From assembly GCA_029262315.1 (NCBI GenBank), contig JAJCZP010000035.1, forward strand, positions 1-45,062: a stretch of DNA of 45,062 bases, read 5' to 3'. Below, one piece after another: positions 24,278-32,903 of this stretch; within the stretch, counting starts at the first letter, position 1; every line of letters begins with the position of its first letter. The position numbers and the translations under genes were made by a program. Source of the stretch: Deltaproteobacteria bacterium (GTDB taxonomy: Bacteria > Desulfobacterota > Binatia > UTPRO1). The notes under the pieces are model-generated. The model had not been told where the DNA came from. It saw only the letters and a list, made by a program, of their open reading frames with translations, and searched no databases.

Positions 24278-25101
24278 GGTGCGGACCCCCCGGGCGCTTG
24301 CGACGTCAGCCCGCGGGGCCGGAACGGGATCTTGGCCGCGCCTTCGGGTGGCGTGAACGCGAAGACGTCGTCACCGATGCGCGGCGCGAGATTCCACTCC
24401 GAGAACTGCGCCCGGAACTGCGGCTGTCCCTCGGCGCGCGTGTAGGTGATGACGATCCGCTGCGGCAGCGGGCGCTCACCGCGGGCGATCCAAATCTGCA
24501 CGTCTTCCCAGTCGCCGTTGAGCGCCACGTGGTCGCACGGTACCCCGGCGATCGTGGCGGTCTCCACGTAGTGGATCTCGTTCACCCAGTCTGGGGCCTC
24601 CTTCGCCAGGCGCCCCTGTGCGAGGGTCGCCATGGGAAGATGCATGCCGAGGTCGTCGATGAAGTGCGCGATCGCGTCGTCGAGATCACCCGGCTGCGGG
24701 GTCGTGGCGTACACGTCGTCATCGATGTCGAAGACCGCGATCTGGCTCCCATCGAAGACCACCCCGCTCCGGGAGCCGTCACGACCGGTGGTGTCGACCC
24801 GGAGACGATCGGGGCGGCGAACGGTCAGCACGCGCGTCTCGCCGAACTCGATCTTCTGTCCCCACGCCTGCATGATGTCGTAGCCGATGTCGAGGGTGAC
24901 CGAGAGGGCCTTGGCTTTCCCGAGAAAAGCGCTCATCCGTTCGAGGCTCTCGCCCGCCTTTGCATCGACATCGACCTCCCGAACCGGCGTGACACCCGCC
25001 GTGGCCGAGCATCCGAGTGCCAGCGTTGCGGTGATCGCCACCGCGGCCAGCGTGCTTCGTCGTGTTTCTCCAACGCGCATAGTCGTCTTCTCCTTCTGCA
25101 T
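24274..25101 (-). CDS. DUF2092-family periplasmic lipoprotein
   Basis: 275 aa; ATG 25101 or the internal ATG (MRVGETRRST) could start it. A lipobox-like ATLALGCSAT ends the signal peptide. The mature part (LERMSAFLGKAKALSVTLDI, then RPDRLRVDTTGRDG, VVFDGSQIAVFD, and later IAGVPCDHVALNGDWEDVQIW) matches DUF2092 proteins, which have a LolA/LppX-like half-barrel fold thought to bind lipid. It sits 12 bp after the broken porin gene and overlaps the low-complexity protein gene downstream. Confidence 0.8.
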   Translation of the reverse strand: MQKEKTTMRVGETRRSTLAAVAITATLALGCSATAGVTPVREVDVDAKAGESLERMSAFLGKAKALSVTLDIGYDIMQAWGQKIEFGETRVLTVRRPDRLRVDTTGRDGSRSGVVFDGSQIAVFDIDDDVYATTPQPGDLDDAIAHFIDDLGMHLPMATLAQGRLAKEAPDWVNEIHYVETATIAGVPCDHVALNGDWEDVQIWIARGERPLPQRIVITYTRAEGQPQFRAQFSEWNLAPRIGDDVFAFTPPEGAAKIPFRPRGLTSQAPGGSAP

Positions 25102-25113
25102 CGCCCGCGTTCT

Positions 25114-26017
25114 CTAGAAGATCAGCTGGAGCCGCAGACCGAGGATCCGCGGCCGTGTCGACCGACTTGCCGCTCGCGCGGCGCTTCTGTGCTGGTCCGA
25201 TGACCTGGATGTCGGGAGTGAGCAGCATCCAGGGGGTGATGGCGATGTTGTAGAACACCTCGACCCCCCATTCGTCGCGCAGGAATGACCGCGTCGTGAA
25301 CGGCAACTGCAGCTGCGGCTCGTTCATGAAGATGTAGTAGTAGCCGATGCCGAAACGATCGAGGTCGCGATTTGGAATGATGCCCTTGCCGCCGATGCCG
25401 GCACTGACGAAGTACTCCGCCGGGGTCGGATTTCCCTCCGAGGCGCCGAAGCGGCCGAAGATACCGACACCTCGACCGGCGTCCTGGTCGATCTCGTACA
25501 GGAACTGGTCGAAGTTGTAGAACGCGGCCCACGTGTCCTGCTTCGCTTGCAGCGCTCGATTCTCGATCACGAAACCCAACCGCTGATCGATGGAGACGTA
25601 CTTCTTGTTGGAGTAGAACGCGCCGACCAGTTGGTGTCCGGTCAGACCGAAGAAGTCGGTTCGCACGCGTCCTTCTATTGCAAACACCAGGTTGTCGGAG
25701 GCGATATCGTCGAAACCGGCGGTACGGGCGTCGCCGGTCGCCGATAGGAGAGAAGCGCTCACGATCGCGTGGTTCGGGTCTTTGGTCGGTAGCACGATCA
25801 CTCCCGCACCAAGCGTAGAGTAGGGAACGGCGAGGGCGACCGGGTTGATGTTGAGGGCCGTATTGAGGAACTGGATGTCGCCCTTCCCGCTAGCGAACTC
25901 ATTCCTGTCGCCCGACAACGTGTCGAATTTCCCAAAGGTCACGCCCCCGTAGTGGGAGAGGAACTGCGTGAAGGTCACGTTCGGCAGGCCAACGTTCTCG
26001 CCGAGCCGTCGGCTCAC
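25114..26017 (-). pseudogene. OprB-type carbohydrate porin, 5'-truncated and frameshifted
   Basis: The reading frame from 26017 holds the C-terminal two thirds of an OprB-like porin (LSHYGGVTFGKFDT, NPTPAEYFVSAGIGGKG, GVEVFYNIAITPWMLLTPDIQ) but has no signal peptide or N-terminal strands. It begins inside the stop region of the upstream hydrolase. Near 25150 the frame is lost: the expected last strand, ILGLRLQLIF ending in Phe and then TAG 25114-25116, is in the +1 frame. A one-base insertion near GGCCGCGGATCC explains this. It is most likely non-functional. Confidence 0.7.
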
Positions 26018-28023
26018 TGGCGGTCGGCCTCGTACGCGGCCGCGTGCTCGAGCAGAATGCGCCGCACCTCCTCGATGGTCTCCGGCTTGCCCTGGGACGA
26101 GTGCCCCGACCGGACCACCAGCTCCGAGACCACCTCGTCGATGTGAGCGCTCTGGTATCTGACGACCCCGTCGTTGCCCTCCTCGGGGGGGCCGTCGCCC
26201 TTCACAGCGATGATCGAATGCGCCGGTATCTCGGGCGGCACGGGAATGGACGCCACGATCAGCAAGGCGGGATTGCGGGGGTTCATGTTGTCGATCGCGG
26301 TCGGCGGTCGGCGCAAGGCGGTGGCCAAGCGGGCATCGTCATTCCTCGTCGCTGCGAGCGCGAGATTGCCGAGCACGTTGGTGGGCAGCCGCACCAGCGA
26401 GGCGGCGATGGCGCCGATCCGCCCACTCGCGAGCAGCGCGCCGCGATGCGGTGTGGAGATGAAGATCACGCGCCCGACGAACGGCAGGGGCGTGTAGAAC
26501 ATCGACCGTGCCAGGATCTGGCGCATGTCGGGGGGGAGGTCGACCTCGTCGAACGGCTTGTCACTGATGCGGTCCCAGAGCTGCGTACCGGTGTCGATGG
26601 CCGTCAACTTGGTGAGGATGCCGCCCTGGCTGTGTCCCATCACGACCATCCGGCGGAGCGCCGGATCCGCCGCGTCGGGATCGAACTGCTCGACCGCCGT
26701 GCTGAGGGCGGTCCGGAGCCGGCCCGCCGAGAAGCCGATCGGATTGCCGCTGTCATAGAGGAAGAACCAGAGTTGGAACTTCTCGCGGATGCGCGGGTCG
26801 CCGAGAAGCTCGTTCGTGAGCTCCGCCCAGTGTGCCGGGCTCGACAGGGTGCCGTGCACGAGCACCAGGGGGATCTTGCCGGCCCGATACGGGTACAGCG
26901 TGAACAGCCCGTCCCGGGCGCGATCGCGCGGCAGCAACGCCGACGTGAAGAAGCCGCCGCGGAGGAACGCCATCAGCTCGAGTGCGTAGATCGGGTTGTG
27001 GTCGAGTTGGTAGGCGAGCGCCGCGGTGGAGTCGAACTCGAGGGGCTGCGGGAGCCCATCGACGGTTACGGTCGAGGCCCGATCCGCGGCATGGAGCTCG
27101 AGACGTCCCCGAACCCGTCCGGTTGCGAGACTCCCGCGCGCGTCCTCGATGCGGACGAAGGCCGTGACGGGTACCTTGGTCCACGGTCCTATGCGCTCCG
27201 AGCCGACGATCCTCGTGCCGTCCTCGGCGGGGGCCAGACTGGCGGCGAGCGGCGCCCCGATTCCCGGACGTCGGTAGCGGTTTCGCAGCCCGTGGACGCC
27301 GAGCGTAGTCGTCGGAACGAAGTGCTCGAGCGGATAGCCGCCCCACGTGAGGTTCGCGGGGTCGACCGCCAGCTCGAGCGTTCCGAACGGGAGCGCGTGT
27401 GCCCCCGCCTTCAACTGGACCTCGGCGCGTTTCCTGCGCCGCGCACGGGCCGGTTTCCCGACGCCCTTGAGCTGCCGGCTGCGGGCCGGAACCCGCGAGG
27501 CGGATTCTTCCGGCGCCGCCGCGAGCCCACGCGCGAGTCCCTGGTTGTAGAGGTCGTAGGCAAGCCGCAGCCGTGGATCCGAGCGATGAAGCTGCAGCTG
27601 GTTGCCCTCGCCGGGGAAGAGCAGCGCGTAGGCGTAGACGGCGGAGGCTAGGAAGTAGGTCGCATCGCCCATGCGCTCACCGTGGAGGAATGACAGCTCG
27701 GCGAGTGCAAACAATCGATGCTCGTCGCCCGTCGGGGCGAGCCCCGCGTGGAGTTCGGCGAGTACGGCGGAGGGATCCTCCTTGAAGCGATCGAGAAGCC
27801 CGAGGCGCCGGAGCACGATCTTGGATGGCTCGGACGGCCGTCCGGCGGAGAGCGCACTGGCAGCTTCCTCCCGAAAGGCCGACTGCGAACTAAGCCGAGA
27901 GACGCCGACGTGGGTAGCGCAGTCTGAGAGGAGCAGCGCTATGCCGACCGCGGCCGCAATGCGTGGGACCGATCGAAACGCTCCCGCTCGCTCACCTCCG
28001 CTGGCCGCGCAGTCTATACGCAC
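26014..28023 (-). CDS. Alpha/beta-hydrolase lipoprotein
   Basis: 669 aa. Lipobox VGIALLLSDC near residue 35, then a ~330-residue N-terminal helical and beta region. The C-terminal alpha/beta-hydrolase domain has LVLVHGTLSSPAHW (oxyanion side), the nucleophile elbow VVMGHSQGG and IFISTPHRGALLA. A catalytic His is probably at AHIDEVV or SGHSSQG. A periplasmic or outer-membrane lipase/esterase is likely; the substrate is unknown. Its end overlaps the truncated porin by 4 bp. Confidence 0.85.
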   Translation of the reverse strand: MRIDCAASGGERAGAFRSVPRIAAAVGIALLLSDCATHVGVSRLSSQSAFREEAASALSAGRPSEPSKIVLRRLGLLDRFKEDPSAVLAELHAGLAPTGDEHRLFALAELSFLHGERMGDATYFLASAVYAYALLFPGEGNQLQLHRSDPRLRLAYDLYNQGLARGLAAAPEESASRVPARSRQLKGVGKPARARRRKRAEVQLKAGAHALPFGTLELAVDPANLTWGGYPLEHFVPTTTLGVHGLRNRYRRPGIGAPLAASLAPAEDGTRIVGSERIGPWTKVPVTAFVRIEDARGSLATGRVRGRLELHAADRASTVTVDGLPQPLEFDSTAALAYQLDHNPIYALELMAFLRGGFFTSALLPRDRARDGLFTLYPYRAGKIPLVLVHGTLSSPAHWAELTNELLGDPRIREKFQLWFFLYDSGNPIGFSAGRLRTALSTAVEQFDPDAADPALRRMVVMGHSQGGILTKLTAIDTGTQLWDRISDKPFDEVDLPPDMRQILARSMFYTPLPFVGRVIFISTPHRGALLASGRIGAIAASLVRLPTNVLGNLALAATRNDDARLATALRRPPTAIDNMNPRNPALLIVASIPVPPEIPAHSIIAVKGDGPPEEGNDGVVRYQSAHIDEVVSELVVRSGHSSQGKPETIEEVRRILLEHAAAYEADRQ

Positions 28024-28111
28024 ACGATCCCCCCCCTGAGCCCGACCCTGTAGCTTGCCGCACCCTTGCTCTCAAACGCTTGGCTGGCGAGACCGCGCGC
28101 TGCCGTGGAGG

Positions 28112-29077
28112 CTACAGCCCCCCGCCCCACTTGTACTGCCAGAAGGCCCCCATGGTGTCGAAGCTGCTCCCGCTCCGGGAGGAAACCGTGGCGCTGCCGG
28201 AGAGCACGATCGACTGGGCACGACTGAGTGGCACCGACAGGGTACCGCCTAGACGCGCCTCGCCCAGGTCTTCCCCCGTTTTGCCATCGATGGTGGTCCG
28301 CCCGCCTCCATAGAAGGTGGCGTTCAGCGCGCCCCACAGCCCCGGCAGGAACGAGTAAATGACGTGAGTTTGCAGCGTGTAGATCGGGTCCTGCTCCAGC
28401 CGGCTCCCGCCAAGGAAGTCGTCGTTGTCGGTGTAGAAGACGATGCCGCCGGAGAGTTCGAGCGTCACCCGATCGATCCGTTTGGAGAACCCGACCTCGG
28501 GCTTCACCGACCAGCGATTGGTACCGATGTTCACCAGCTTGTCGTCGTCGTACTGCTCCCCGGGCGCTGTCACGCGCAGGCTGCCGCCGAGAATCAGGTC
28601 CTGCTCGTAGTCGCCGAAGTCCTCGAGGGAGAGCGCCGGGGCTCCGTAGAAGTTCATCGCAAGCCGGATCGAGGGGTCACCGAATCCCGAGACGCTACGC
28701 TCGCGCCGCATGCCGTTCATGCGCGCCGAACCCGACACCCACACGTACGGGGCAACCAGCTGGAGCTTCGCCGACTGACCGAAGAGGCTCAAGGAGCGCA
28801 CGTAGGCGGTTATGAGGTTCTGCACCGTGACCTCGCCGTCCTCGATCGGCAACGAGGGATCGAAGGCGACGTCGCCGCGAGTGTATTTGTAGCCAAGGAG
28901 CAGGAAGTTCATTCCCACTGGGGTATTCGCGTAGGCCCGCGGTTCGAGGTCCTGTGCCATCGAAGGCCGAGGAAGCAACACCCCAGTCACTACGGTGGCG
29001 ATCAGGAGCCCCGCAATCCGAGCGCGGATACCTTTTCGAGCAGTCGACACGGTCTGGACCGAGTTGCGCAGTATCAC
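28112..29077 (-). CDS. MetA-type outer-membrane beta-barrel (phenol-degradation transporter family)
   Basis: About 321 aa from GTG 29077; GTG 29050 (MSTARKGIRARIAGLL) gives a tidier signal peptide. The longer frame to 29164 would be coded by cassette-spacer sequence and is rejected. After a signal peptide ending SMAQ the protein is all short amphipathic strands (RLAMNFYGAPALS, LILGGSLRVTAPGEQYDDDK, RWSVKPEVGFSKR, IYTLQTHVIYSF) as in the MetA-pathway porin-like family, often involved in hydrophobic substrate uptake. The second cassette block begins directly upstream of its 5' end. Confidence 0.75.
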   Translation of the reverse strand: MILRNSVQTVSTARKGIRARIAGLLIATVVTGVLLPRPSMAQDLEPRAYANTPVGMNFLLLGYKYTRGDVAFDPSLPIEDGEVTVQNLITAYVRSLSLFGQSAKLQLVAPYVWVSGSARMNGMRRERSVSGFGDPSIRLAMNFYGAPALSLEDFGDYEQDLILGGSLRVTAPGEQYDDDKLVNIGTNRWSVKPEVGFSKRIDRVTLELSGGIVFYTDNDDFLGGSRLEQDPIYTLQTHVIYSFLPGLWGALNATFYGGGRTTIDGKTGEDLGEARLGGTLSVPLSRAQSIVLSGSATVSSRSGSSFDTMGAFWQYKWGGGL

Positions 29078-29170
29078 TCCGCAGCGCGGCGATCGAACGT
29101 CTCGAGACGAGGTGATCAACGGGAGCCGCTCTCCAGCGTCGAGTTGCCCGTACCTGCGCCCCATGAGACC

Positions 29171-29206
29171 GACGCTCGCAGGCGCGCGCCAGGTCTGGTA
29201 GGCGGC
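29171..29206 (+). repeat. attC-like 3' half
   Basis: GACGCTCGCAGGCGCGCGCC then AGGTCTGGTAGGCGGC, preceded at 29139 by GTCGAGTTGCCCGTACCTGC, a flank also found at 32280 and (variant) at 37640 and 40340. It is the left end of the second cassette block. Confidence 0.6.
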
Positions 29207-29210
29207 GTTC

Positions 29211-29672
29211 GTGACGATTCAAGATCTCGGAAGTCTCGGTGAGCTGATTGCTGCCGTCGCAACCATCGCGACCCTGTTCTACTTGGCGATGCAGATCCGA
29301 GCCAGTACGGTCGTTGCCCGGGCAGAGGCCCAACGCGGCGCCCAAAGTGCAGCAGTTCCCACACAGCTCGCCATCGCCCAAGATCCAGAACTAGCCGCCC
29401 TCTTCCTGAGGGGACTCGCGGATTACCCCAATCTCGATCCCGTCGAAGCTACGCGATTCGCATTGCTGCTCCCGTCGCTCCTGGACGGCGTGATGCGGAT
29501 CATGCGTGACTCGGAACTTGGGCTTGCGGATGACGACGACGTCGAACTCGCTCGAGCTACGGTCAAGCGGTTTCTCTCCGCTCGTGGTGGAAGAGCCTGG
29601 TTCGAAGACTACGCGAGCTCGCTCCCAAAGCCGTTTGCTCGATTCGTGGCCCGCGAGATAACCGAACGGTAG
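29211..29672 (+). CDS. Family-1 membrane-anchored protein (intact)
   Basis: 153 aa from GTG 29211, 4 bp after the spacer. TIQDLGSLGELIAAVAT opens the single membrane helix, followed by QIRASTVVARAEAQRG. The soluble part has PELAALFLRGLADYPNL, a DPVEATRFALLL helix and C-terminal RGGRAWFEDYAS..PFARFVA. All family landmarks are present. Function unknown. Confidence 0.75.
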   Translation: MTIQDLGSLGELIAAVATIATLFYLAMQIRASTVVARAEAQRGAQSAAVPTQLAIAQDPELAALFLRGLADYPNLDPVEATRFALLLPSLLDGVMRIMRDSELGLADDDDVELARATVKRFLSARGGRAWFEDYASSLPKPFARFVAREITER

Positions 29673-29705
29673 CGCCGCGCGTGAGGTGCCGGGCGCCCAC
29701 GACGC

Positions 29706-29783
29706 TTGATAGACAGTTTCGAATTCGTCCAGCTCCCCATCTCGATCGTGCTCGGCTTCGCAATCTCGGAGATCCTCGCAGGA
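29706..29783 (+). pseudogene. 5' remnant of a family-3 membrane-protein gene
   Basis: TTG 29706 opens DSFEFVQLPISIVLGFAISE, then ILAGWGH. This resembles the start of the polytopic protein at 38772 (LFEYVAVAASLVCSFSAARL, then LGG). Sequence after 29783 is protein-like in more than one frame but not recognisable. The stretch 29784-30021 otherwise contains no gene I can support. Confidence 0.45.
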
Positions 29784-30021
29784 TGGGGCCATCGTCCTCG
29801 CGCTTGCCGCCATGTGGTCCGCTTTGATCCGAGCTCTCGCGAACACGATCTGCAATCTCAATACGAGCGAAGCCGGCAATCCCACCCACTCTCCGGCCTC
29901 CTCGTAGGTGCGACCGAGAGTCTGACCGGGCGGCCGGAAGCCCGACCCGTGAAGCGGGGAGGAGGACGACCCCTACACGTAGCGGTTGGGGCGCACTGGT
30001 CGCGCTGCCACGCTCGCCTTG

Positions 30022-30210
30022 GTGAAGGTAAGGGACTTGATCGCCCTGATTGAATCGGATGGGTGGTTTCAGGCGCGAATGAAGGGGAGTCATCGGCAGT
30101 TTCGGCACGCAACGAAGCGGGGGACGGTCACCGTCGCCGGCAATGACGGACGTGACGTCCCTGCAAGAACGCTCAACGGCGCGTTGAAGCAGGCGGGCCT
30201 GAAGCGATAG
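30022..30210 (+). CDS. hicA: HicA-type mRNA interferase toxin
   Basis: 62 aa from GTG 30022 (VKVRDLIALIESDGW). The double-stranded-RNA-binding-like HicA fold is clear: GSHRQFRHATKRGTVTVAG with the catalytic His after GS, and ARTLNGALKQAGL at the end. It cleaves mRNA when not bound by HicB. The antitoxin gene follows after 9 bp. Confidence 0.9.
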   Translation: MKVRDLIALIESDGWFQARMKGSHRQFRHATKRGTVTVAGNDGRDVPARTLNGALKQAGLKR

Positions 30211-30219
30211 GGTGAGTGA

Positions 30220-30435
30220 GTGCGTTACCTAGTTGTCGTCGAGAAGGGACCGACGTCTTTCGGCGCCTACGTCCCCGACCTCCCAGGTTGCGTTGCCGCG
30301 GGAGCCACGCGCGCAGAAGCGGTGGCGCTGATCCGTGAGGCCATCGAGTTTCATATCGAGGGCCTGCGACAGGCAGGCGAATCAGTTCCACGGCCGATGT
30401 CTACGAGCGAGATCGTCGATGTCGAAGCCGCCTAG
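30220..30435 (+). CDS. hicB: HicB-type antitoxin
   Basis: 71 aa from GTG 30220. YLVVVEKGPTSFGAYVPDLP, GCVAAGATRAEAVALIREAI and the following EFHIEGLRQAGE are the HicB partial RNase-H-like fold. No extra C-terminal DNA-binding domain is present, a short-form HicB. The stop codon lies within the 5' half of a complete attC-like site, making hicAB a typical TA cassette. Confidence 0.9.
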   Translation: MRYLVVVEKGPTSFGAYVPDLPGCVAAGATRAEAVALIREAIEFHIEGLRQAGESVPRPMSTSEIVDVEAA

Positions 30436-30565
30436 CAGGGCGCTGCAGCTGACGCCCTCGGTGCTTGCCAACTCGACCGTCTTCACCGTACGTTTACCGG
30501 ATAGGCATGGGGCGTTGGATGACACGAATCCGGGCTGCGGCTGGGCGCCCGATCCGTTGGGCGGC
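30427..30565 (+). repeat. attC-like recombination site (complete, long)
   Basis: 139 bp. The outer 5' sequence GCCGCCTAGCAGGGCGC is the near-complement of the 3' end GCGCCCGATCCGTTGGGCGG, and GCTGCAGCTGACG is the inner 5' box. The crossover box GTTGGGC (30557-30563) fits GTTRRRY exactly. The centre is homologous to the spacer at 14002-14120. Confidence 0.65.
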
Positions 30566-30625
30566 GGGGCCTGAGCTGCGGCTAGCTGTCGCAGCACTGA
30601 CGCTCAGGCCTGCACGGAGCAAGAC

Positions 30626-31087
30626 TTGACGGTCCAAGACCTAGGCAGCGTTGGTGAGTTCGTTGCGGCGTTGGCGACGCTTGTCACCCTAGTCTACCTG
30701 GCTCTCCAAATCCGTGCCAATACTCGGGTAATGCAGGCAGAGTCCGACCGTGGACTCGTGAACATCGCGAACGTACTGGCGACCGCGATCGGTTCGAACA
30801 GGGAGGCAGCTTCGATCTTCAGGCGCGGTCTGTCGGATCACGAGTCGCTCGACCCGGATGAGCAAGTTCAGTTTGCGTTTCTTTTTACACCCCTTGTCAA
30901 TCAAGCGAGCAGTGCATGCCAGGACTTCCACTTGGGAATCACAGATCAAAAACGATTCGAGACGGCTGCCGCTGCTGCGATCGGGATGCTGAAGACCCCT
31001 GGTGGACGAACGTGGTGGAAGCTGTACTCGCAGACGCACTCGCCTGAATTCAAGGTGTACGTCGAGGCTCAGCTTCATCAGAATTGA
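30626..31087 (+). CDS. Family-1 membrane-anchored protein (intact)
   Basis: 153 aa from TTG 30626. TVQDLGSVGEFVAALAT, membrane helix, QIRANTRVMQAESDRG, then EAASIFRRGLSDHESLDPDE, FLFTPLVNQASSACQDFHLG, and C-terminal TPGGRTWWKLYS..PEFKVYVEAQL. It is the best full-length reference for the truncated copy at 8902, which stops after the equivalent of ACQDF. Confidence 0.75.
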   Translation: MTVQDLGSVGEFVAALATLVTLVYLALQIRANTRVMQAESDRGLVNIANVLATAIGSNREAASIFRRGLSDHESLDPDEQVQFAFLFTPLVNQASSACQDFHLGITDQKRFETAAAAAIGMLKTPGGRTWWKLYSQTHSPEFKVYVEAQLHQN

Positions 31088-31090
31088 TAG

Positions 31091-31600
31091 CGCGCCGCGG
31101 ACTATAGCGAGACACTCCTCACGGTTGCAGAACTCTCACTTGCTCTTGCCGGCTTCGCGAGCATGGTCAGCGTGCTTGGCCGAGATCGTGCGAGCAAGTC
31201 GGCCGCAGCGGATGTGCTCTCGCTTCGAATTATGTTGGAAGTGACGCTCTTGAACGCGGCACTCGCCGTCTTTCCCCTTCCTTTCCTCGAACCCGGGACG
31301 CTCGAACCTGGAATCTGGCGAATCGCCAGCGGACTCCACCTGATCGGCGGGATTGGGCTCGCGAGCTTTGGCATCTACCGCTATCGAATTGGTCTCCCGG
31401 ACCCAGACCCGCTCTGGATCTCCGTTCTAGTCACTGGCTTGTCCGTGATCAGTTTGCTGGTGGATTTCGCCAACGTCGTTGGCGTAGCTGGAGCCAACGC
31501 CTTCTCCCTGTTTCTCGCGGCTCTCCTTCTGTCGCTGACTGTAGGCGGGCTCAAGTTCATCGTGGTCGCGGGCTCCATCTTTGACGTGGCGGAAAGCTAA
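31091..31600 (+). pseudogene. Family-2 membrane protein without a recognisable start codon
   Basis: In frame from 31091 the translation is ADYSETLLTVAELSLALAGF, then ASMVSVLGRDRA and five hydrophobic segments, a full family-2 protein. The codon aligned with the initiator is GCG, preceded by an in-frame TAG at 31088-31090. No ATG/GTG/TTG occurs before ATG 31163, which would lose most of the first helix. There is no spacer between it and the preceding family-1 gene. Either the start was lost by deletion or translation begins at 31163. Confidence 0.6.
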
Positions 31601-31603
31601 GTC

Positions 31604-31682
31604 GCCGCCGAACGAGGCGCTGCAGGCGGACGTGGCGGAGCGACCAACCCTCGCAGGGCCGCGCCAGGTCTGGTAGGGCGGC
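31604..31682 (+). repeat. attC-like recombination site (complete)
   Basis: 79 bp: GCCGCCGAACGAGGCGCTG then CAGGCGGACG (5' half), centre, and CCCTCGCAGGGCCGCGCC then AGGTCTGGTAGGGCGGC (3' half). The two ends are imperfectly complementary. Confidence 0.6.
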
Positions 31683-31687
31683 TTGTC

Positions 31688-31738
31688 GTGACTCTTGAAG
31701 ACCTCGGCAGCCTTTCCGTTAGATACAAGGCGGCGAAA
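31688..31738 (+). pseudogene. Family-1 5' stub joined in frame to a family-2 gene
   Basis: GTG 31688 encodes TLEDLGSL, a family-1 start, followed by GTTAGATACAAGGCGGC (31718-31734), which contains a perfect GTTRRRY box, and then the family-2 gene in the same frame. If translated from 31688 the product would be a family-1/family-2 fusion. Confidence 0.6.
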
Positions 31739-32236
31739 GTGACGGAGGCTTCGCTCCTCGAAGTAACTGCAGAGATATCCGTCGCGTTCGCGGGATTCAT
31801 CGGTATCTTCCTCGTCCTGGCCACACGAGAGGGCCGGTTCCCTGGGGGCGCTGCCCTCACGATCAGGACAATTGTCATCTGCAGCGTGGGGCCGGTGTTC
31901 TACTCCGCGTTACCTCTGGTGCTCCACGCTCTGGGTGTTTCCGGGCCGCCCCTTTGGCAAGTTTCGAGCCTTGCCGTGGGACTCATTGCCATCGCCGCTA
32001 CCGCTTACATGGCCCGCTACTCTCGAACTGTTCCCCGTGCGGAGCGATGGCCCCTCCTGAGTTTCCAGAACCTCGTCGGGTCGACGTTCGCCGCGCTCAT
32101 GTTCACGTGTCATTTCGGGAACGCGCTCGCGTGGCCATGGGCGCCGTCTGCTGGCGTGTACCTCCTGGCGGTCTGGTCGACCGTCGCGATTGCCGGGACG
32201 AACTTTGTTGAACTCATCTTCCGCGAGGTGCTGTAG
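31739..32236 (+). CDS. Family-2 polytopic membrane protein (intact)
   Basis: 165 aa from GTG 31739, the point where family-2 similarity starts (TEASLLEVTAEISVAFAGFI). Five hydrophobic segments; LATREGRFPGGAALTIRTI is the Arg-containing first loop and NALAWPWAPSAGVYLLAVW the late motif. Translation may also start at 31688 as an in-frame fusion. Unknown function. Confidence 0.7.
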   Translation: MTEASLLEVTAEISVAFAGFIGIFLVLATREGRFPGGAALTIRTIVICSVGPVFYSALPLVLHALGVSGPPLWQVSSLAVGLIAIAATAYMARYSRTVPRAERWPLLSFQNLVGSTFAALMFTCHFGNALAWPWAPSAGVYLLAVWSTVAIAGTNFVELIFREVL

Positions 32237-32255
32237 GCTCGCCGCGTGTTCCCTG

Positions 32256-32347
32256 GGATCGGTTCTCCCAATCTCCGCCGTCGAGTTGCCCGTACCTGCC
32301 CCCTCTCGACCAAGGCTCGCAGCCGAGCGCCAGGTCTGGTAGGCGGC
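32256..32347 (+). repeat. Spacer repeat with attC-like 3' half
   Basis: GGATCGGTTCTCCCAATCTC, CGCCGTCGAGTTGCCCGTACC and the 3' half CTCGCAGCCGAGCGCC then AGGTCTGGTAGGCGGC. The same series of blocks is found, longer on the left, at 37562-37706 and 40262-40408. Confidence 0.55.
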
Positions 32348-32352
32348 GTGTG

Positions 32353-32826
32353 GTGACGTTGCAGGACTTAGGAAGTATCGGCGAGCTCGTTGGTGCGATC
32401 GCGACCGTCGGCACGTTGCTCTACTTGGCCATCCAGATTCGGGCCAATACGCGGACGGTGCGTGCCGACGCGCGCCGCAGCCACTTTATCGCGGAATCCA
32501 CAAGCTACGCCTCGATCGTCGAGAACCACGACGTGGCGAAGATGTTTCAGGCCGGGCTCGCGGATCCCAAGTCACTCGATGCGCCGGATCGACTCCGATT
32601 CATGTTCCTGCTGTCCCCCTTCGTCGCGCACGCCCAACTCGAGTTTCTCGAACATCAGGAGGGACTTCGAGACTCAGTGATGTTCGAAAGGAACTTCAAT
32701 ACCCGTCTTCAGTTTCTACGAACTCCGGGCGGCCGCAAATTCTGGGATCAGCAGCGGCAGATGTATGACCAGACGTTTGGGGCTTCTGTAGACCGCTGGC
32801 TCGCCGGTGAATCCGATGACGCGTGA
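32353..32826 (+). CDS. Family-1 membrane-anchored protein (intact)
   Basis: 157 aa from GTG 32353 (GTG 32350 directly before is an alternative). TLQDLGSIGELVGAIAT, membrane helix, QIRANTRTVRADARRS, then DVAKMFQAGLADPKSLDAPD, FLLSPFVAHAQLEFLEHQEG, and C-terminal TPGGRKFWDQQR..FGASVDRWL. Confidence 0.75.
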   Translation: MTLQDLGSIGELVGAIATVGTLLYLAIQIRANTRTVRADARRSHFIAESTSYASIVENHDVAKMFQAGLADPKSLDAPDRLRFMFLLSPFVAHAQLEFLEHQEGLRDSVMFERNFNTRLQFLRTPGGRKFWDQQRQMYDQTFGASVDRWLAGESDDA

Positions 32827-32827
32827 T

Positions 32828-32886
32828 CGCCGACGGACGCCCATTGGGGTTCTGCTCGCAGCGGGACGGCGGAACCGTTGGGCGGT
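32828..32886 (+). repeat. attC-like site with GTTGGGC
   Basis: CGCCGACGGACGCCC on the left; GCTCGCAGCGGGACGGC and CCGTTGGGCGG on the right, with a consensus crossover box at 32877-32883. It directly precedes a family-2 gene. Confidence 0.5.
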
Positions 32887-32903
32887 GTGGAGATTGTGCC
32901 ACA

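Noticed and set aside
29077-29164. Longer start for the MetA-type gene
   Set aside because: The extra residues are coded by the cassette-spacer repeat found elsewhere in non-coding positions.
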